Below are positions 11,801 through 22,360 of a stretch of DNA of 64,000 nt, one piece after another; within the stretch, counting starts at the first letter, position 1, and each line of letters begins with the position of its first letter. The notes under the pieces are model-generated. The model searched no databases. It was not told where the DNA came from and saw only the letters and a list, made by a program, of their open reading frames with translations. Where the stretch lies: contig OY978526.1 in the NCBI GenBank assembly GCA_963854835.1, forward strand, positions 88,815,846-88,879,845, written 5' to 3'. This DNA comes from Megamerina dolium. Lineage: Eukaryota > Arthropoda > Insecta > Diptera > Megamerinidae. The position numbers and the translations under genes were made by a program.

Positions 11801-12421
11801 TTTAGTGAAATTATTATTAAGGATGCCACAGAGGAGCATCGCACACATTTGCTCTCACAAATTAAAGAGCTGAACGATTGCTTTGGCAGAGTACAAGAAC
11901 TGCAACGAAATTATGTTCTGAAACGTTCACAAATTCTGGCCGAAACCGAAAAGATATTTGAGCGTTTGAGCGAAACTGAATTATGGCTGAATAATTTGGA
12001 AACGAACACACCGAAAACGAAAATAGCTGAAATTAACAACTCCAATGAACTCTTTCAGATCAAATCGAAATTTCAAACACTTAAAGAGACTTGCGAACGT
12101 GAAACGCATAATTTTCGAGACCTCAACGAATTGGGCGGCGAGATCTTGCTACAAATCGATGAACTTAAGACGAGAGCCGAAGAGAAAGTTGACACGAAGT
12201 ATGCAAAGTTGGCGAAAAAATTCACCCGCATCAATGCACGATGGACAGAGGTCACTTCGTTGGTGTATACCAAAACGGGATTGTTGGAGCACATTTCCAC
12301 GCAATTGGGCGAATTTAAGAAATTCATGGTTTCCGAGTCGGGATATTTAGATCGTTTGGAGAATAAAATACGTACAACACCAGAAAATGCAGATGCCGAA
12401 GAGATCATTGAAGAGTTGGAT
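8822..12421 (+). CDS. Dys: Dys exon: end of CH1, CH2, spectrin repeats R1-R3 and beyond
   Basis: A 3,600-base exon (1,200 codons, phase 0 at both ends; donor gat|gtaagt). Residues 1-55 finish CH1 (VNISSDDIVGGNPKLTLGLI). Residues 71-173 are CH2 (IEKSLLAWARQF to LLDPEDVHTNKPD to MYVMCLYHAMES). A 90-residue acidic/serine-rich hinge follows. R1 starts near 267 (ITTYQTALEAVL) and ends at LLNERWETLRLRALDVQANI. R2 spans about 377-470, with MVVIVNDESG and LGERWSHVVKWSDLR. R3 begins at EKLQQYKCIYRWLDTREQD. More heptad-rich repeats follow. Near residues 620-640 an acidic loop is followed by the basic run KKKRKLR, which is not usual in a rod repeat. Domain order and R1/R2 spacing match dystrophin. Confidence 0.93.
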
Positions 12422-12513
12422 GTAAGTTGAACAATGAGTACTCATGAGTACTTATGAGTGATATGTAAACGAGTATCTAAATTTTGTTTTTTTTTTTTGC
12501 AACTTTTTTATAG

Positions 12514-12828
12514 GATTTAGAGAATGTGTTGCGTGCGCATTCTAATGAATGGCTTGAAAAAATTCAAGAAATTGGCAATGAGCTAATTGAACATGAATTT
12601 ATGGCCGAATCGATACGCAAGGAAATTGATACAATTGTCGAACGTTGGACACAATTACAACAAAAAGCTAAACAGCGTACAGAAATTCTTGAGAAAGAGG
12701 TCAGCGAAGCAGAACAATCTGAGAAATGTATTGTACAATTCGAAGCATGGCTGACGCGAGTCGATGAAACGCTCAGCGAACATATGGAGAATGATGTTAC
12801 GATCGAAGATTTGCCAGATGAATTTCAG
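12514..12828 (+). CDS. Dys: Dys exon: rod domain, spectrin-type repeat
   Basis: 105 codons, phase 0-0. Acceptor ttttttatag, donor cag|gtaata. It encodes a helical, charged segment starting DLENVLRAHSNEWLEKIQEI, with further heptads, a RWTQLQQKAKQRTEIL helix and a FEAWLTRVDETL helix, as expected of a spectrin repeat boundary. The exon is symmetric, so skipping it would keep the frame. Confidence 0.9.
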
Positions 12829-12893
12829 GTAATAAAATGTTCGCCACGAATTTCTTTATTTATTCTGATTGATTTTCTTCCTTCTCTCCTTAG

Positions 12894-13199
12894 CGCCTCG
12901 TGAAAGAATTCGAAACGAATGAGAAATGCTTTCAGGAAATCGATGAACTTATTGCGGAGCATACACGAAATGGCAAAATTGAGGCAGCCAATCGTTTGCA
13001 AGAACAATTAAACTTACTGGAAATACGTTTCAAGTCATGTCAACTGAAGCTGAATAAATGCACTGCCCCACAGCCGGCGTATGAGTCGCGTTTGAATCGT
13101 GCTGTTGCCGAATTGAGAAATGTTGAACATTCCACACTCGTTTTGGATGTAGCCTCTGCGGGGCCAAACACAGTGCAATCACAATATCAAAAGTGCTTG
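12894..13199 (+). CDS. Dys: Dys exon: rod domain, spectrin-type repeat
   Basis: 102 codons, phase 0-0. Acceptor ctctccttag, donor ttg|gtaagt. It encodes RLVKEFETNEKCFQEIDEL and a leucine-rich helix (RLQEQLNLLEIRFKSCQLKL), the B and C helices of a spectrin repeat. The 65-base intron before it is among the shortest in the window. Confidence 0.9.
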
Positions 13200-13249
13200 G
13201 TAAGTGCTTGCAAATTGTGAGACATTCGAATAGTTTTATATAACCGCTA

Positions 13250-13282
<33 letters not shown>

Positions 13283-13291
13283 CGCAAATAG
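13200..13291 (+). other. Short Dys intron whose pyrimidine tract is a (CT)n microsatellite
   Basis: The 92-base intron ends ttctttcgcaaatag. Bases 13250-13276 are an uninterrupted CT dinucleotide run that forms most of the polypyrimidine tract before the acceptor. Variation in repeat number would change the tract directly. Confidence 0.85.
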
Positions 13292-13794
13292 CAAATTTAT
13301 CGTACTCTCTCTGAAATTAAAGCCGAAATTGAGAGCACCATTAAAACAGGCCGTAAAGTATGTGAAGATAAATTTACCAAATCACCCAAGCAACTAAGTC
13401 AACGCATTGATGCGTTGAAACACCTTTACAATGCGTTGGGCGAGAATGTGACACAATCGAAGATCTTTCTTGAGGGTCTATTGAAGTTGGCACGCCAATT
13501 GGATGAGTGTTTCGAACAAGCCGAACGATTAATTAAACGTTTCGAATCAGTGCACGAAATGAAAGATCGTAATTCGTTATTTTTAGAATTCGAAGATGTA
13601 CTACAACGTTGCGAGGATGTTTATGATGAATACTCAAAATCGTGTGATCAAATTTGTATGGAAGATACCCGACACAAAATCGATGAACTAAAAGCGACCT
13701 ATTTGAAGCATACAAGCGCAGATGTTATTAAACGTTTGAGTGAAATGAAATCGACATTACAAAATTTGGATAATATCTCATTGGAGACATTGAA
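13292..13794 (+). CDS. Dys: Dys exon: rod domain, one to two spectrin-type repeats
   Basis: 503 bases, phase 0 in and two bases over at the end. It begins QIYRTLSEIKAEIESTIKTG and contains LKHLYNALGENVTQSKIFL, LDECFEQAERLIKRFES and VLQRCEDVYDEYSKSCDQIC, all amphipathic helices. I chose the donor aa|gtttgt at 13795 because it gives the only phase that joins the next exon in frame. Reading through instead gives a hydrophobic, repeat-unlike tail. Confidence 0.88.
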
Positions 13795-13870
13795 GTTTGT
13801 ATCTCTGCTGCTGCTGCCGCTGAGTTATTATAATATTTTTCATATTCGCTGTCTTTTTGTATTTTTACAG

Positions 13871-13958
13871 ATCAATGGAATATGATTTGAAGCAAATCAA
13901 TGTGCCATCAAATCCAGAAATTGAGAAATTACAACAGCAAGTGATTGCCATTGTTGTG
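13871..13958 (+). CDS. Dys: Dys exon: small rod exon
   Basis: 88 bases. Acceptor tatttttacag, donor gtg|gtaagt. With the two bases carried over it reads K-SMEYDLKQINVPSNPEIEK and ends QQQVIAIVV in phase 0. It is too short to hold a domain; the helix continues into the exon at 17209 (DTLKTRFNTDSALAELI). Confidence 0.85.
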
Positions 13959-14550
13959 GTAAGTCTAATAATTAAATTGTTTCATCGTATTTTGTAAATA
14001 CATATTTTATGGTTAAGTGTAATCCTAGTGTGTGTGTATGTACTACCTCTGCAATTCCATTGATATACCGTCCATTATACATCATCTATCTACTTATTCA
14101 TTTCAATTATAAAAATAATACACGTGTGAATGAACATACACAAATATTTTTGGCACTTTCTGTATGCTTGGTTTTTTAATTGTTTCATTTCATTTAGCAT
14201 TTTTCATTCATATCATTTCTTCATTACACATTGCCATCATATATCATGTAGATAGTTCTACTTGGAAAAGCATATGAATGTATGTAGTATGTACAGAGAA
14301 ATAATTATATATAAATTTATTAATTTATGTATATTCGTATGTGATTTCATTCAATACTCAATTTAGTTTGAATTTTGCAAATTGCCTTTATCAAAATATT
14401 CATTTATTTTGATTGTCCGTAACATGATCTGCCTAGGTGTGTGTGCGTGTGTGTAAAATTTATATCTATACATGCATTCATTATTTATTTAATTTCAAAG
14501 AGATTTATACAAATATTTGAAATTGTTTTATTGCAGATATTTCTGTAGTT

Positions 14551-15135
14551 TAGGGTGGCCCTTAACTTTCAAATGCTGTTTGTGTCAATTTGACACATTT
14601 GATGTCTCTTAAAGGCATCTTAAAGACTTACGCATACAATGGAATACATATTATTCTTGGTTAATGCGTTAAATGAACATTAAATTCGTGTCATTTCGAA
14701 TGATTTAACCTTCATATGCTGTTTGTGTCAATTTGTCACATTTGATGTCGCTTAAAGGCATCTTAGAGACTTACGCATACAATGAAATACACATTATTTT
14801 TGGTTAATGCTTTAAATAGACACTAAATTAGTGTAATTTTGAATGATTTATCACTTCCCTTGCCATATTCACTTTATCTTTGGATATTTAGAAATAGAAA
14901 AACAAAGTTTCGAAAACCGTTGATGAGGCAGCAATTTCAAAACTCAGATACGGGATCAGCATGCCAGAACTTTTGAATTTATTTTGTGCATATAATAAAT
15001 ATTTGATCAGAAACATATCATGGATTGCATAGAAATTTCCGGACTATTAATTTCCATATTTTTGTATTATATTTCGGCAATAATCCTTGGTTTCGTTTGT
15101 GAACTTTTAAAAAGTAAGAACTAAGGGCCACTCTA
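14551..15135. mobile_element. MITE-like element with two internal tandem repeats
   Basis: The ends tagggtggccctta (left) and taagggccactcta (right) are 13/14 inverted repeats starting with TA. Inside, a 142-bp unit beginning ttaactttcaaatgctgttt is repeated in tandem at about 14563 and 14705 with scattered differences. Each unit contains a short palindrome around gtgtcaatttgacac. No transposase sequence is present. Confidence 0.75.
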
Positions 15136-15576
15136 ATGTAGTTGTATATTGCATACGAAATGATACATTCGCATGTTATTGCAAATATCGAATATTCGAA
15201 AATCGTAATACGCAATAAATGGCGTGTCCAAATTTATTAACTTACCAATTTCGTTTCGAATTGGAATAGGATATTTACCCATAAAATATATATTAACATG
15301 CAAATATGTTGAATTATATATACAATTACTATATACACTTGGCGCTTATAGTCCTTTCGCTGGGCTACTCTTCCATAATTGTTGTGAGTGTAGTATTTTC
15401 GACATAATTAGAAGAGACTTGCGTGTATGGGGTGGGCTATGTGTTGATCATTTTTTCAATCAATAATTTTAAGTACTAAATGTTGTCCGACATTAAAAAT
15501 CGTTTGACATATGAAACGTCAAAGCTATGTTATTTATAGTAACTGAGTTGTAGATGGACATTTAATCGTCCAAATT

Positions 15577-16225
15577 TATTACGAAAATGGTCGTTCAAAA
15601 AACTACATTTCGCAAATTCCGTGAAAGTTTTGCTCGTCATAATCGTACTAGTGAGCGTGCAATTGGCAAAATTAATGCTTGTTTTAAAGAAACTGCTTTA
15701 ATGGAAGGTCATATCAAACATATCAACATGTTCGCCCAGTTTGGACTCGTTGTGTAGTGGCAGCTGTAAGTTCTTTTCTGAAAATATCGAAAAAGAAGCT
15801 GCTACGGTGAATGGTGAATGTTATCGTGACATGCTCGCTGGTTTTTTATGTCAAAAATTTTATGAATTGGGTGCTAATGACATGTGTTTCTAACGAGACG
15901 GAGCGACATGCTTCACCACCATGTGACACACTTCACCTTTTTGGCAATCAATTTCGATGATCGCAAAATTTCAAGAAATTTCGAAGTTGCATGGCCACCA
16001 GGCAGTTGTGCTCTAACAGGGGCTATTTGAAAGGTAAAGTGTACGCTAATAATCCACAAACAATTCAAGCTCTTAAAAACGCTCTTATTGAAAGGAAAAG
16101 CCCTGTAATCGATGTTGTTTTGGACATACATATGAACGATATTATTTTTCATACACACATTTCATAATCAATAAAAATTTTTGATTTTGAATTTCAAAAA
16201 GTATTTTTTTATGAATAAATAAAAT
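15577..16225 (+). pseudogene. Transposase remnant of a Tc1/mariner-type element
   Basis: Broken + strand reading frames contain EAATVNGECYRDMLAGFL, then RDGATCFTT, then a C-terminal block with NNPQTIQALKNAL. This is the order seen in the element at 3336-4572 and in related insect transposases. Stops and frameshifts interrupt it throughout. An end-like sequence, ggcccactctgta, occurs at 16225-16237, but I could not pair it with a left terminus. Confidence 0.7.
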
Positions 16226-16280
16226 GGCCCACTCTGTACTAGTAAATTTTCTAGGTTTTGTCACAGGCCTCTTTGAGGAA

Positions 16281-16340
16281 AGAATTGGTAATTGCTTGCC
16301 GGCAGTTGGGCACCGTTCGAAAGAATAATTTTTTCGATAC
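16281..16340 (-). mobile_element. SINE body fragment, reverse orientation
   Basis: The reverse complement reads ttctttcgaacggtgccca followed by ctgccggcaagcaatt, matching the body of the full-length SINE at about 885-935. Neither the tRNA head nor the tail is present. Confidence 0.7.
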
Positions 16341-17208
16341 TAAAGTACTAAAGTTGCCTCGGCCTATCTACCTAAGCTCCATGGTCAAACCTTAAATAAT
16401 TAATTATACATAACTAATTCGCTTTATACGTAGAAAGTAGTATAAGAAATAAATAACACAAATATCAAGTAATAATTTTAATAAAATACATATAATATCA
16501 AACATACACATACATTAATCCATTGTATTTCCCAATAAATCATATTATATGCATATGTACTATATATCATTCACCAAATTCATTAATTTCTCTCACTTTC
16601 ATCCTCAAGCCGTATCACTATCACCGTATCACTATGTAAAAAAACACAATTGTTGGTGTCATTTAATGGATAGAAACCTCGTAATTTTAGAGATTTTTTT
16701 TTTAAAAGGAAATCGAAAAAATATGACAACACTGCATTTGTTATTGTCCCCTACACCACACCACTCTTCACAAATGCAAAAATAATATAAATTAAAAAAA
16801 CTATAAAAAATAAATAAAATTAAGAAAATAATTTTAACTAAACAGAGAAAAAAGAATAAATAAATCATATTAACACTACTGTAAAATCATATTATTTGGT
16901 AATGGATATTCTATTTTTTTTTTTTTTTTGCTTTTTTGGAGAATTTTATATTATCATATGAACAATCCACATCCCTTTGTACTGGGTAATAAATGCACTA
17001 AAATTCATTAATGCCTTAAATATTCTTGATATTAACCACATAACTCATGCACAAGTAGCTTAGCAGCTTCTAAGTATTAGATCATATTGCCTCGGCTTGG
17101 CTTAGCTTGGACTTAATAGATTGGAGACTTTTTCTCTTTGTAATACTCAATACTCGTTGGAGATGGATGACTTTAATTTATATTGAAAATGTCTCTTTAA
17201 TCGCGTAG

Positions 17209-18348
17209 GACACTTTGAAAACACGTTTCAACACTGATTCTGCATTGGCTGAATTAATTTCGAGCAATAAATCTGCTACAGAGTCTCCAAAACAAAAAAT
17301 CGACAACGATACGGAAATTGTTATCGTTAGCGATACAGTTCGTCAGAGACGTGCTCGTACACCATCGGCTAATGATAGCGCAAACAATTCTCAGATAAGT
17401 GTGGAAACGAGCCCCACCGATGCAACGCTTACAAATGCCCCAACACAGGAACAAGTGGCTGAGCAACAACAACAAGTGGCTGAGCAACAACAACAAGTGC
17501 TGCCAGATCTATTACCACCACAAACGTTCCGCTTAGCTGAATCGAGCTCATTGTTCTCGGTGATATCAAAAACTCCCGAAAATTTAACCGAAATCAAAGA
17601 ATCTGGCGAAACGAACACCGCTTCTGGGGTAGGTGCCAAACGGAAGAGTGCCGAGAGTCAAGCTCAAATGGTTGAGATTAAAGTGAAGAATATACAAAAT
17701 GATAAAATGTCTGTACAAAATATTGAATTTGAACCAAAAGTTGGCGAAATTGTCGATACGGTCAATGTATTAGAAAGTGTTGAACCATTTGTGCCCGAAT
17801 ACGTGGAGACAGTACAAATTGTAGATGTCTCCGAAGATTCTGACTCTTCGATACGCCCGGAATTCGAGGTTGGCGCTGCTGGTGCAGTACGTCGTAGTAA
17901 AAGTAAACGTTCACTATGCGAATCGCCAAAAGGCGGTGCATCACAGCAAGAACAGCATCCACAGGAAGAAGCCGTCGAATTGAGGTCACCTGAACCAGCA
18001 GCACCAGCAGCTGGTAATACGAGTACACCCATTTTGCGTGTAGAAAAACAACGTATCTCATTCGATGAGAAACGCAAACGCATTGAAAGTGAGCGTGATA
18101 TATTGCGTGACTCAGAAGAGGAAACTGATGAGGTGAAAGACAGTGGCGTCGGCAAGCAGCCGAAAGCGAAACGTTGGCGTCAATTGCAGCCAACAAATGA
18201 AAGTTCCACAAAGGAACCACGTGATAGTTTCTATAATGTTGATAAAGAGGCTAGTTTCGATATTGAACCATTGGTTTTCTCCGATGATGAGGAAATACCG
18301 CGATTCTCAATGGAAATGACACCAACATTCGATTCCGATAGTGATACG
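17209..18348 (+). CDS. Dys: Dys exon: long disordered insert in the rod
   Basis: 380 codons, phase 0-0. Acceptor aatcgcgtag, donor acg|gtaaat. The first 20 residues (DTLKTRFNTDSALAELISSN) continue a helix. The rest is low-complexity: serine/threonine- and acid-rich, with two tandem AEQQQQV units and scattered basic clusters (KRKSAES, SKRSLCESP, EKRKRIESE, PKAKRW). It does not look like spectrin repeats. The start is an internal splice site, not a methionine. Because both flanking introns are phase 0, the exon can be included or skipped without a frameshift. I do not know a function; it may be a flexible linker or binding platform specific to fly-type dystrophin. Confidence 0.85.
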
Positions 18349-18481
18349 GTAAATTTATCTATTATCTATCTAGTGTTATTGTTTTCTATTTGCTCAAATA
18401 AATTTTAGTTTTAGACAATGAAATGTGTGTATTTTTCTAACTGAATTCTATAAATTTCTTCTATATCTTGACGATTATTAG

Positions 18482-18726
18482 AGTCGCATTGAAACGCCAT
18501 CAGCCAAGAAGTCCAATTCGTTCCTTAGTAAAGTATTAACATCATCACCATCATTGGATGATTCCAATATAACGTTGAAAAGTCCGCATACAGATGTACA
18601 AATGAGTTTTCGCAATTCTGCCCCATTGGAGCAAAGAGTTCAAGAATTTGATAAGACTGCCAAGTATATGATTCGTCGATTGGAAGCGACCAAAGAGAAA
18701 ATCGAAAACTGTGGAGATGGTGAAGA
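18482..18726 (+). CDS. Dys: Dys exon: insert end and return to helical rod
   Basis: 245 bases, phase 0 in, two bases over. Acceptor gattattag, donor ga|gtaagt. The serine-rich start (SRIETPSAKKSNSFLSKVL) ends the disordered segment. From FDKTAKYMIRRLEATKEKIE onward it is helical again. Confidence 0.87.
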
Positions 18727-18796
18727 GTAAGTGCTCAGATATGTGTGGAATTTTAAACAAAAACAACAATATATTTTATTCTTCTACTTTTTTTAG

Positions 18797-18964
18797 TGCT
18801 ATTGAAGATTTGAAAATGTTAATTGCACCAGATGCTGCCACTTTAATATCGCAGGGTGATTCTTTGGTTTTGGAGACACACGGCAAACAGGGTAGTATAT
18901 CACGTGTTGTGATGAAGACACAAATAATATTACGTGAAAAATTCCGTGAAGTTCAACAAGCCAA
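18797..18964 (+). CDS. Dys: Dys exon: rod domain
   Basis: 168 bases. Acceptor cttttttttag, donor aa|gtaagt, both in phase with their neighbours. It encodes DAIEDLKMLIAPDAATLISQ and then a helix ending REKFREVQQAK. This reads as part of a divergent spectrin-type repeat. Confidence 0.88.
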
Positions 18965-19035
18965 GTAAGTCATAAAATCAGAGTTGTTGTTCTGATATTT
19001 TACTTATACGAATATTTTTTGTTGATCCTTTACAG

Positions 19036-19237
19036 ATCAAAAGTTCCGGAGTCTAAGCAAACACGTGATGGTAGTAGTACACCAAGTCCACGCTCAACAT
19101 TGGAGAAAATGAGCATTAAAGGTATTAATGTTGAAGAGCTGGTCACTAAGGGTCTTAAGCGTATTAATGATCTCATCGAGAAACCATTTAATCGAAAATC
19201 GATGGAAGATTTGGAACGTCGATTGACCGAAATTAAT
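19036..19237 (+). CDS. Dys: Dys exon: rod domain
   Basis: 202 bases, ending phase 0. Acceptor cctttacag, donor aat|gtaagt. It starts KSKVPESKQTRDGSSTPSPR, a short polar linker, and then turns helical (NVEELVTKGLKRINDLIEKP, MEDLERRLTEIN). Confidence 0.88.
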
Positions 19238-19289
19238 GTAAGTGGACTTTATCTATTACCATAAAAGATATAGTTAATAAATGATAGCT

Positions 19290-19780
19290 TAGACAAACGG
19301 CAGCGTTAATCCGGATTAACGAGTTAATTCGAATTAACTTGGGCATTAACTGCAGCTAATTCGCATTAGGTCTAGAGTTAATTCTCCAAATTAAAGAGGG
19401 TTAAGGCAATTTTCGATGGCAACACTGCTGAAAATTATCAGCTGTTTTCTATTGTGAATTTTTTCTCGATGCAACTTTCAAAATAATAGGTATGTTCGCT
19501 AACAAATAAACTTTCAACAATTGTTAACAGTTTTTGATAGGAAAAGCGTTGGTGGACAAATAAATTCAGCTGTCTATTGCGTACTCTGAATGTTAATTTA
19601 CAAGTTTGTGATAGTTTTTAGTTCGCATACTTCTTTTATATTTTCTCATATCGAGAGTGACAGACTACAGAAATTGTAATGTAAGTGAGCAAACCTAATA
19701 AAACAGTAATCAGCTGTCAGGTTAATATGTTATTCGGATTAAAAGTGCTGTTGATACGGATTAAGGCTGCCGTCTGTCTA
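19290..19780. mobile_element. MITE with TA-flanked inverted repeats
   Basis: Ends tagacaaacggcagcgttaa and, in reverse complement, tagacagacggcagccttaa bracket 491 bp with no coding content. Further TTAATCCGGATTAA-type palindromes lie just inside the left end. The terminal TA could be the target site of a Tc1/mariner-type transposase. Confidence 0.8.
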
Positions 19781-20614
19781 GGCTATTACATATCATCCAT
19801 GCAACTATTTCGGACTCAACTCAACTAGCAAGTAAAAATTTGAAGCAATTTCCATTCTCTTCCCATGCGTCAAATATTATTGCATTTTCATAAAACTGAT
19901 TCTATGAATTTCATCGCAGTATATCGTCAAATGTATTTATATCTTGTTGAACTGAATTTTAATTCATAATCAAATTGGCGTTCGTTTCACTTAAAATACA
20001 CTTACCCCTTTCCTTCTAACAACATTTTGAAAATAATTAGTGTGGGAATCCCTCTACACAGTCGCCACTGTTAATGCAACAATTAAACTATAGGAAGTAT
20101 AAACAAATTGAATTCAATTTAATTAAATAGATCAATGAGCATAATAAAGGATTAGTGTCGGTTTGCGTAGATGGTATGTGTATACGTGAAACAACAATAA
20201 TTAAAAAAATAATAACAAATAAATAAACATTCAATACTAGCAATATTGCTACAGTATTTCGATCAACGCAGCATCTAGTATCTATCTAAATGAGCTACAG
20301 ACGAGTTAATTGCCATCCTCTATGTAGTTTATTGTATGTGCTTATTTATATGCTTGTGTTTACACCGTAGAGTGTTTATAAAATAAATTAAATTTAAAAA
20401 AATATATTTTTATACGTATAATTTAAATGAAATTCACCATAAGTGCAAAAGAAAAAAAATATTATTGTATAATAAAAAATGAAATTAAAAAAAAAAGAAA
20501 ATAATAGTAATAAATAAATAATATTCCCTAAGTAATCAGATGAATGCAATATGCCAGTTGTTTTATGCCAATTAAAGAGAAAGTCATTTAGTACTCATAT
20601 ACATTATAGTATAT

Positions 20615-20652
<38 letters not shown>

Positions 20653-20835
20653 CATATGGGCATTTTTTGAATTGTGGACGCCAGATTCCTAACTATAAAA
20701 TATAAAGAAAAACAAACACGAATATAAGAGAGTGATATATAGATTTTTCTTATTTGGTAGCACTAAAAATTGACCATGGATGAGTTTTTGATTATATACG
20801 GAAGTAAGAAAGCATGGAAAAGTTTTTTAAGGAGT

Positions 20836-21362
20836 ACTTACTTACTTACTTATGTGGCCATAACAACCGAATATCGATTTAGGCCGAATATAACATGCTT
20901 CGCGAGCCATCTCTGTTCTTCGCTAGCTGGCGCCAGTTAGAAATTCCAAGCGCCGGCAGGTTCTCCAGTATTTGGTCTTTCCACGGGAGGTTAGGTCTTC
21001 CTCTTCTGCGTCGTCCTGCAGCGGGTTCCGAATATAACTCCTTCTTAGCTGGAGCGTGTTCTTCCATTCGCTCGACATACCTAGCCAGCGCAGCCGCTGG
21101 ATTTTGATGCGCTTTGCTATGTCAATATCGGCATACAGCTCAAGGTTGTACCTTATTCGGTACTCGCTACCAACGCAAATAGGTCCAAAGATCTTGCGAA
21201 TGCTTGGAGTTTTCTCGCTCATCCGAGGTGGAAATTGTCCAGGCTTCAGCGCCATATGTTAGGACAGACATGATGAGAGACTTGTAGAGTGTAGTTTTCG
21301 TTCTTCGAGAGAGAGCTCGACTTCTCAATTGCTTACTCAGCCCAAAGTAACACCTGTTAGCA
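20836..21362 (-). mobile_element. RTE-like LINE, 3' end with simple-repeat tail
   Basis: The minus strand encodes LANRCYFGLSKQLRSRALSR, TTLYKSLIMSVLTYGAEAWT and, after a frameshift, GRRRRGRPNLPWKD and LGISNWRQLAKNRDG. This is the thumb and C-terminus of a non-LTR reverse transcriptase, similar to insect RTE-type elements. The 3' end (ttatgtggccataacaaccg on the + strand) is followed by tandem ACTT units, a typical short-repeat tail. A second copy on the + strand is at 31400-32210. Confidence 0.82.
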
Positions 21363-21479
21363 AGAGTTATACTTCCTTTAAGTGTACATGAATACTTATA
21401 AAATTCTTCCAAATAATACAAGTTTATATAATCTGATTATATTATACAGCCTTTATGATAGGATCACCTTCAGTTTATT

Positions 21480-22360
21480 TCAAACGATCCACTCCTCGTT
21501 CTTTTGACGCCATAGTGCCTTGGTAGAAATAGGGTTAGGCCAGAATATTCTACATATGATCCTCAAACACTTGTGGACGAAGGCTAGAAGTCTCTGCGTG
21601 ATGCAGTTCGAGATCAGCCATGTTTCGCTTCTGTACAGTAGCGTCTGGAGATTTGAGAATTTGCCCATATTGATTTTAGCCGGCCAAATGCTGCTCTTGC
21701 TTTACTCAACCTGCAGTTAGCATCCGCTTCCGTTCTTCCATCTGTTGATATTGTGCAACCGAGGTAGCAGAAGCTTTCGACGAAATCAATCGCACAGCCG
21801 TCAATCATTATATAGATTCTATTGGAGTGATTGATTCTCATGGCTTCGGTCTTTGCAATATTTATCTCTAGTACGTTCCAGCGCGACTAAGTTGTTCGCC
21901 TTCGCTTGCATATCGAAGAGGATACAAATGTCATCGGCAAAGTCCAAGTCTTCAAATTGCTGTGTGAGATACCACGTGATGCCAGTTCTCCTGTGCTGGA
22001 TGAGGCTGTTCATGACGTCGGGCAGCACAATGGCGAAGAGGAGCGGGGAGAGAGGGCTACCCTGCCGTACTCCGGTGTTGGTGGTGAACAAATTACTGAT
22101 GATGCCGTTGTGAAGAACCGCCAGTTCGGAGTTCTCGTACTATGAAGCGGATTAACTTCAAGGGGACTCATTTTCTACTCAAAGCATTAAGTGTGTCGAA
22201 CGCCTTCTTTACACTTTTCTTTGCTTTTTTTCAAAGAAGTTCGGAGTTCGCGTACTATGAAGCGGATTAACTTCAAGGGGACTCCTTTTCTACTCAAAGC
22301 CTTAAGTGTGTCGAACGCCTTCTTTACACTTTTTTTTTGCTTTTTTTCGAAGAAAATTTC
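21480..22360 (-). mobile_element. Second LINE fragment (reverse transcriptase, decayed)
   Basis: In minus-strand order, a palm region is visible at 21819-22091 (TGVRQGSPLSPLLFAIVL, then FADDICILFD, with the FADD catalytic box). It is followed by DFVESFCYLGCTIS (21614-21841) and CLRIICRIFWPNPIS (21480-21668). Frameshifts separate them. Upstream, an RT segment (KAFDTLKALSRKGVPLKLI) is tandemly duplicated at 22123 and 22238 with a 115-bp period. It differs in sequence from the LINE piece beside it, so two elements are juxtaposed. Confidence 0.8.

Larger units (their letters stand above)
13959..17208. other. Dys intron with a MITE, a dead transposase and a SINE fragment
   Basis: The intron holds an inverted-repeat element at 14551-15135, a mariner-like transposase remnant at about 15577-16225 and a reverse-oriented SINE piece at 16281-16340. 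The rest is AT-rich with poly(T) and poly(A) tracts. No further exon was found. Confidence 0.6.

Noticed and set aside
9022..12408. Long open frames on the minus strand and alternative + frames across the big exon
   Set aside because: They are shadows of the coding exon: no domain, no splice or start context, composition dictated by the real frame.
3127..13958. Msp300 (nesprin) instead of dystrophin
   Set aside because: CH domains alone would fit either, but R1 and R2 match dystrophin in sequence and spacing, and the distal exons fit the end of the dystrophin rod.
17254..18220. Minus-strand frames opposite the disordered insert (serine- and cysteine-rich)
   Set aside because: They are the antisense of low-complexity coding sequence; the + frame is spliced in phase with both neighbours.
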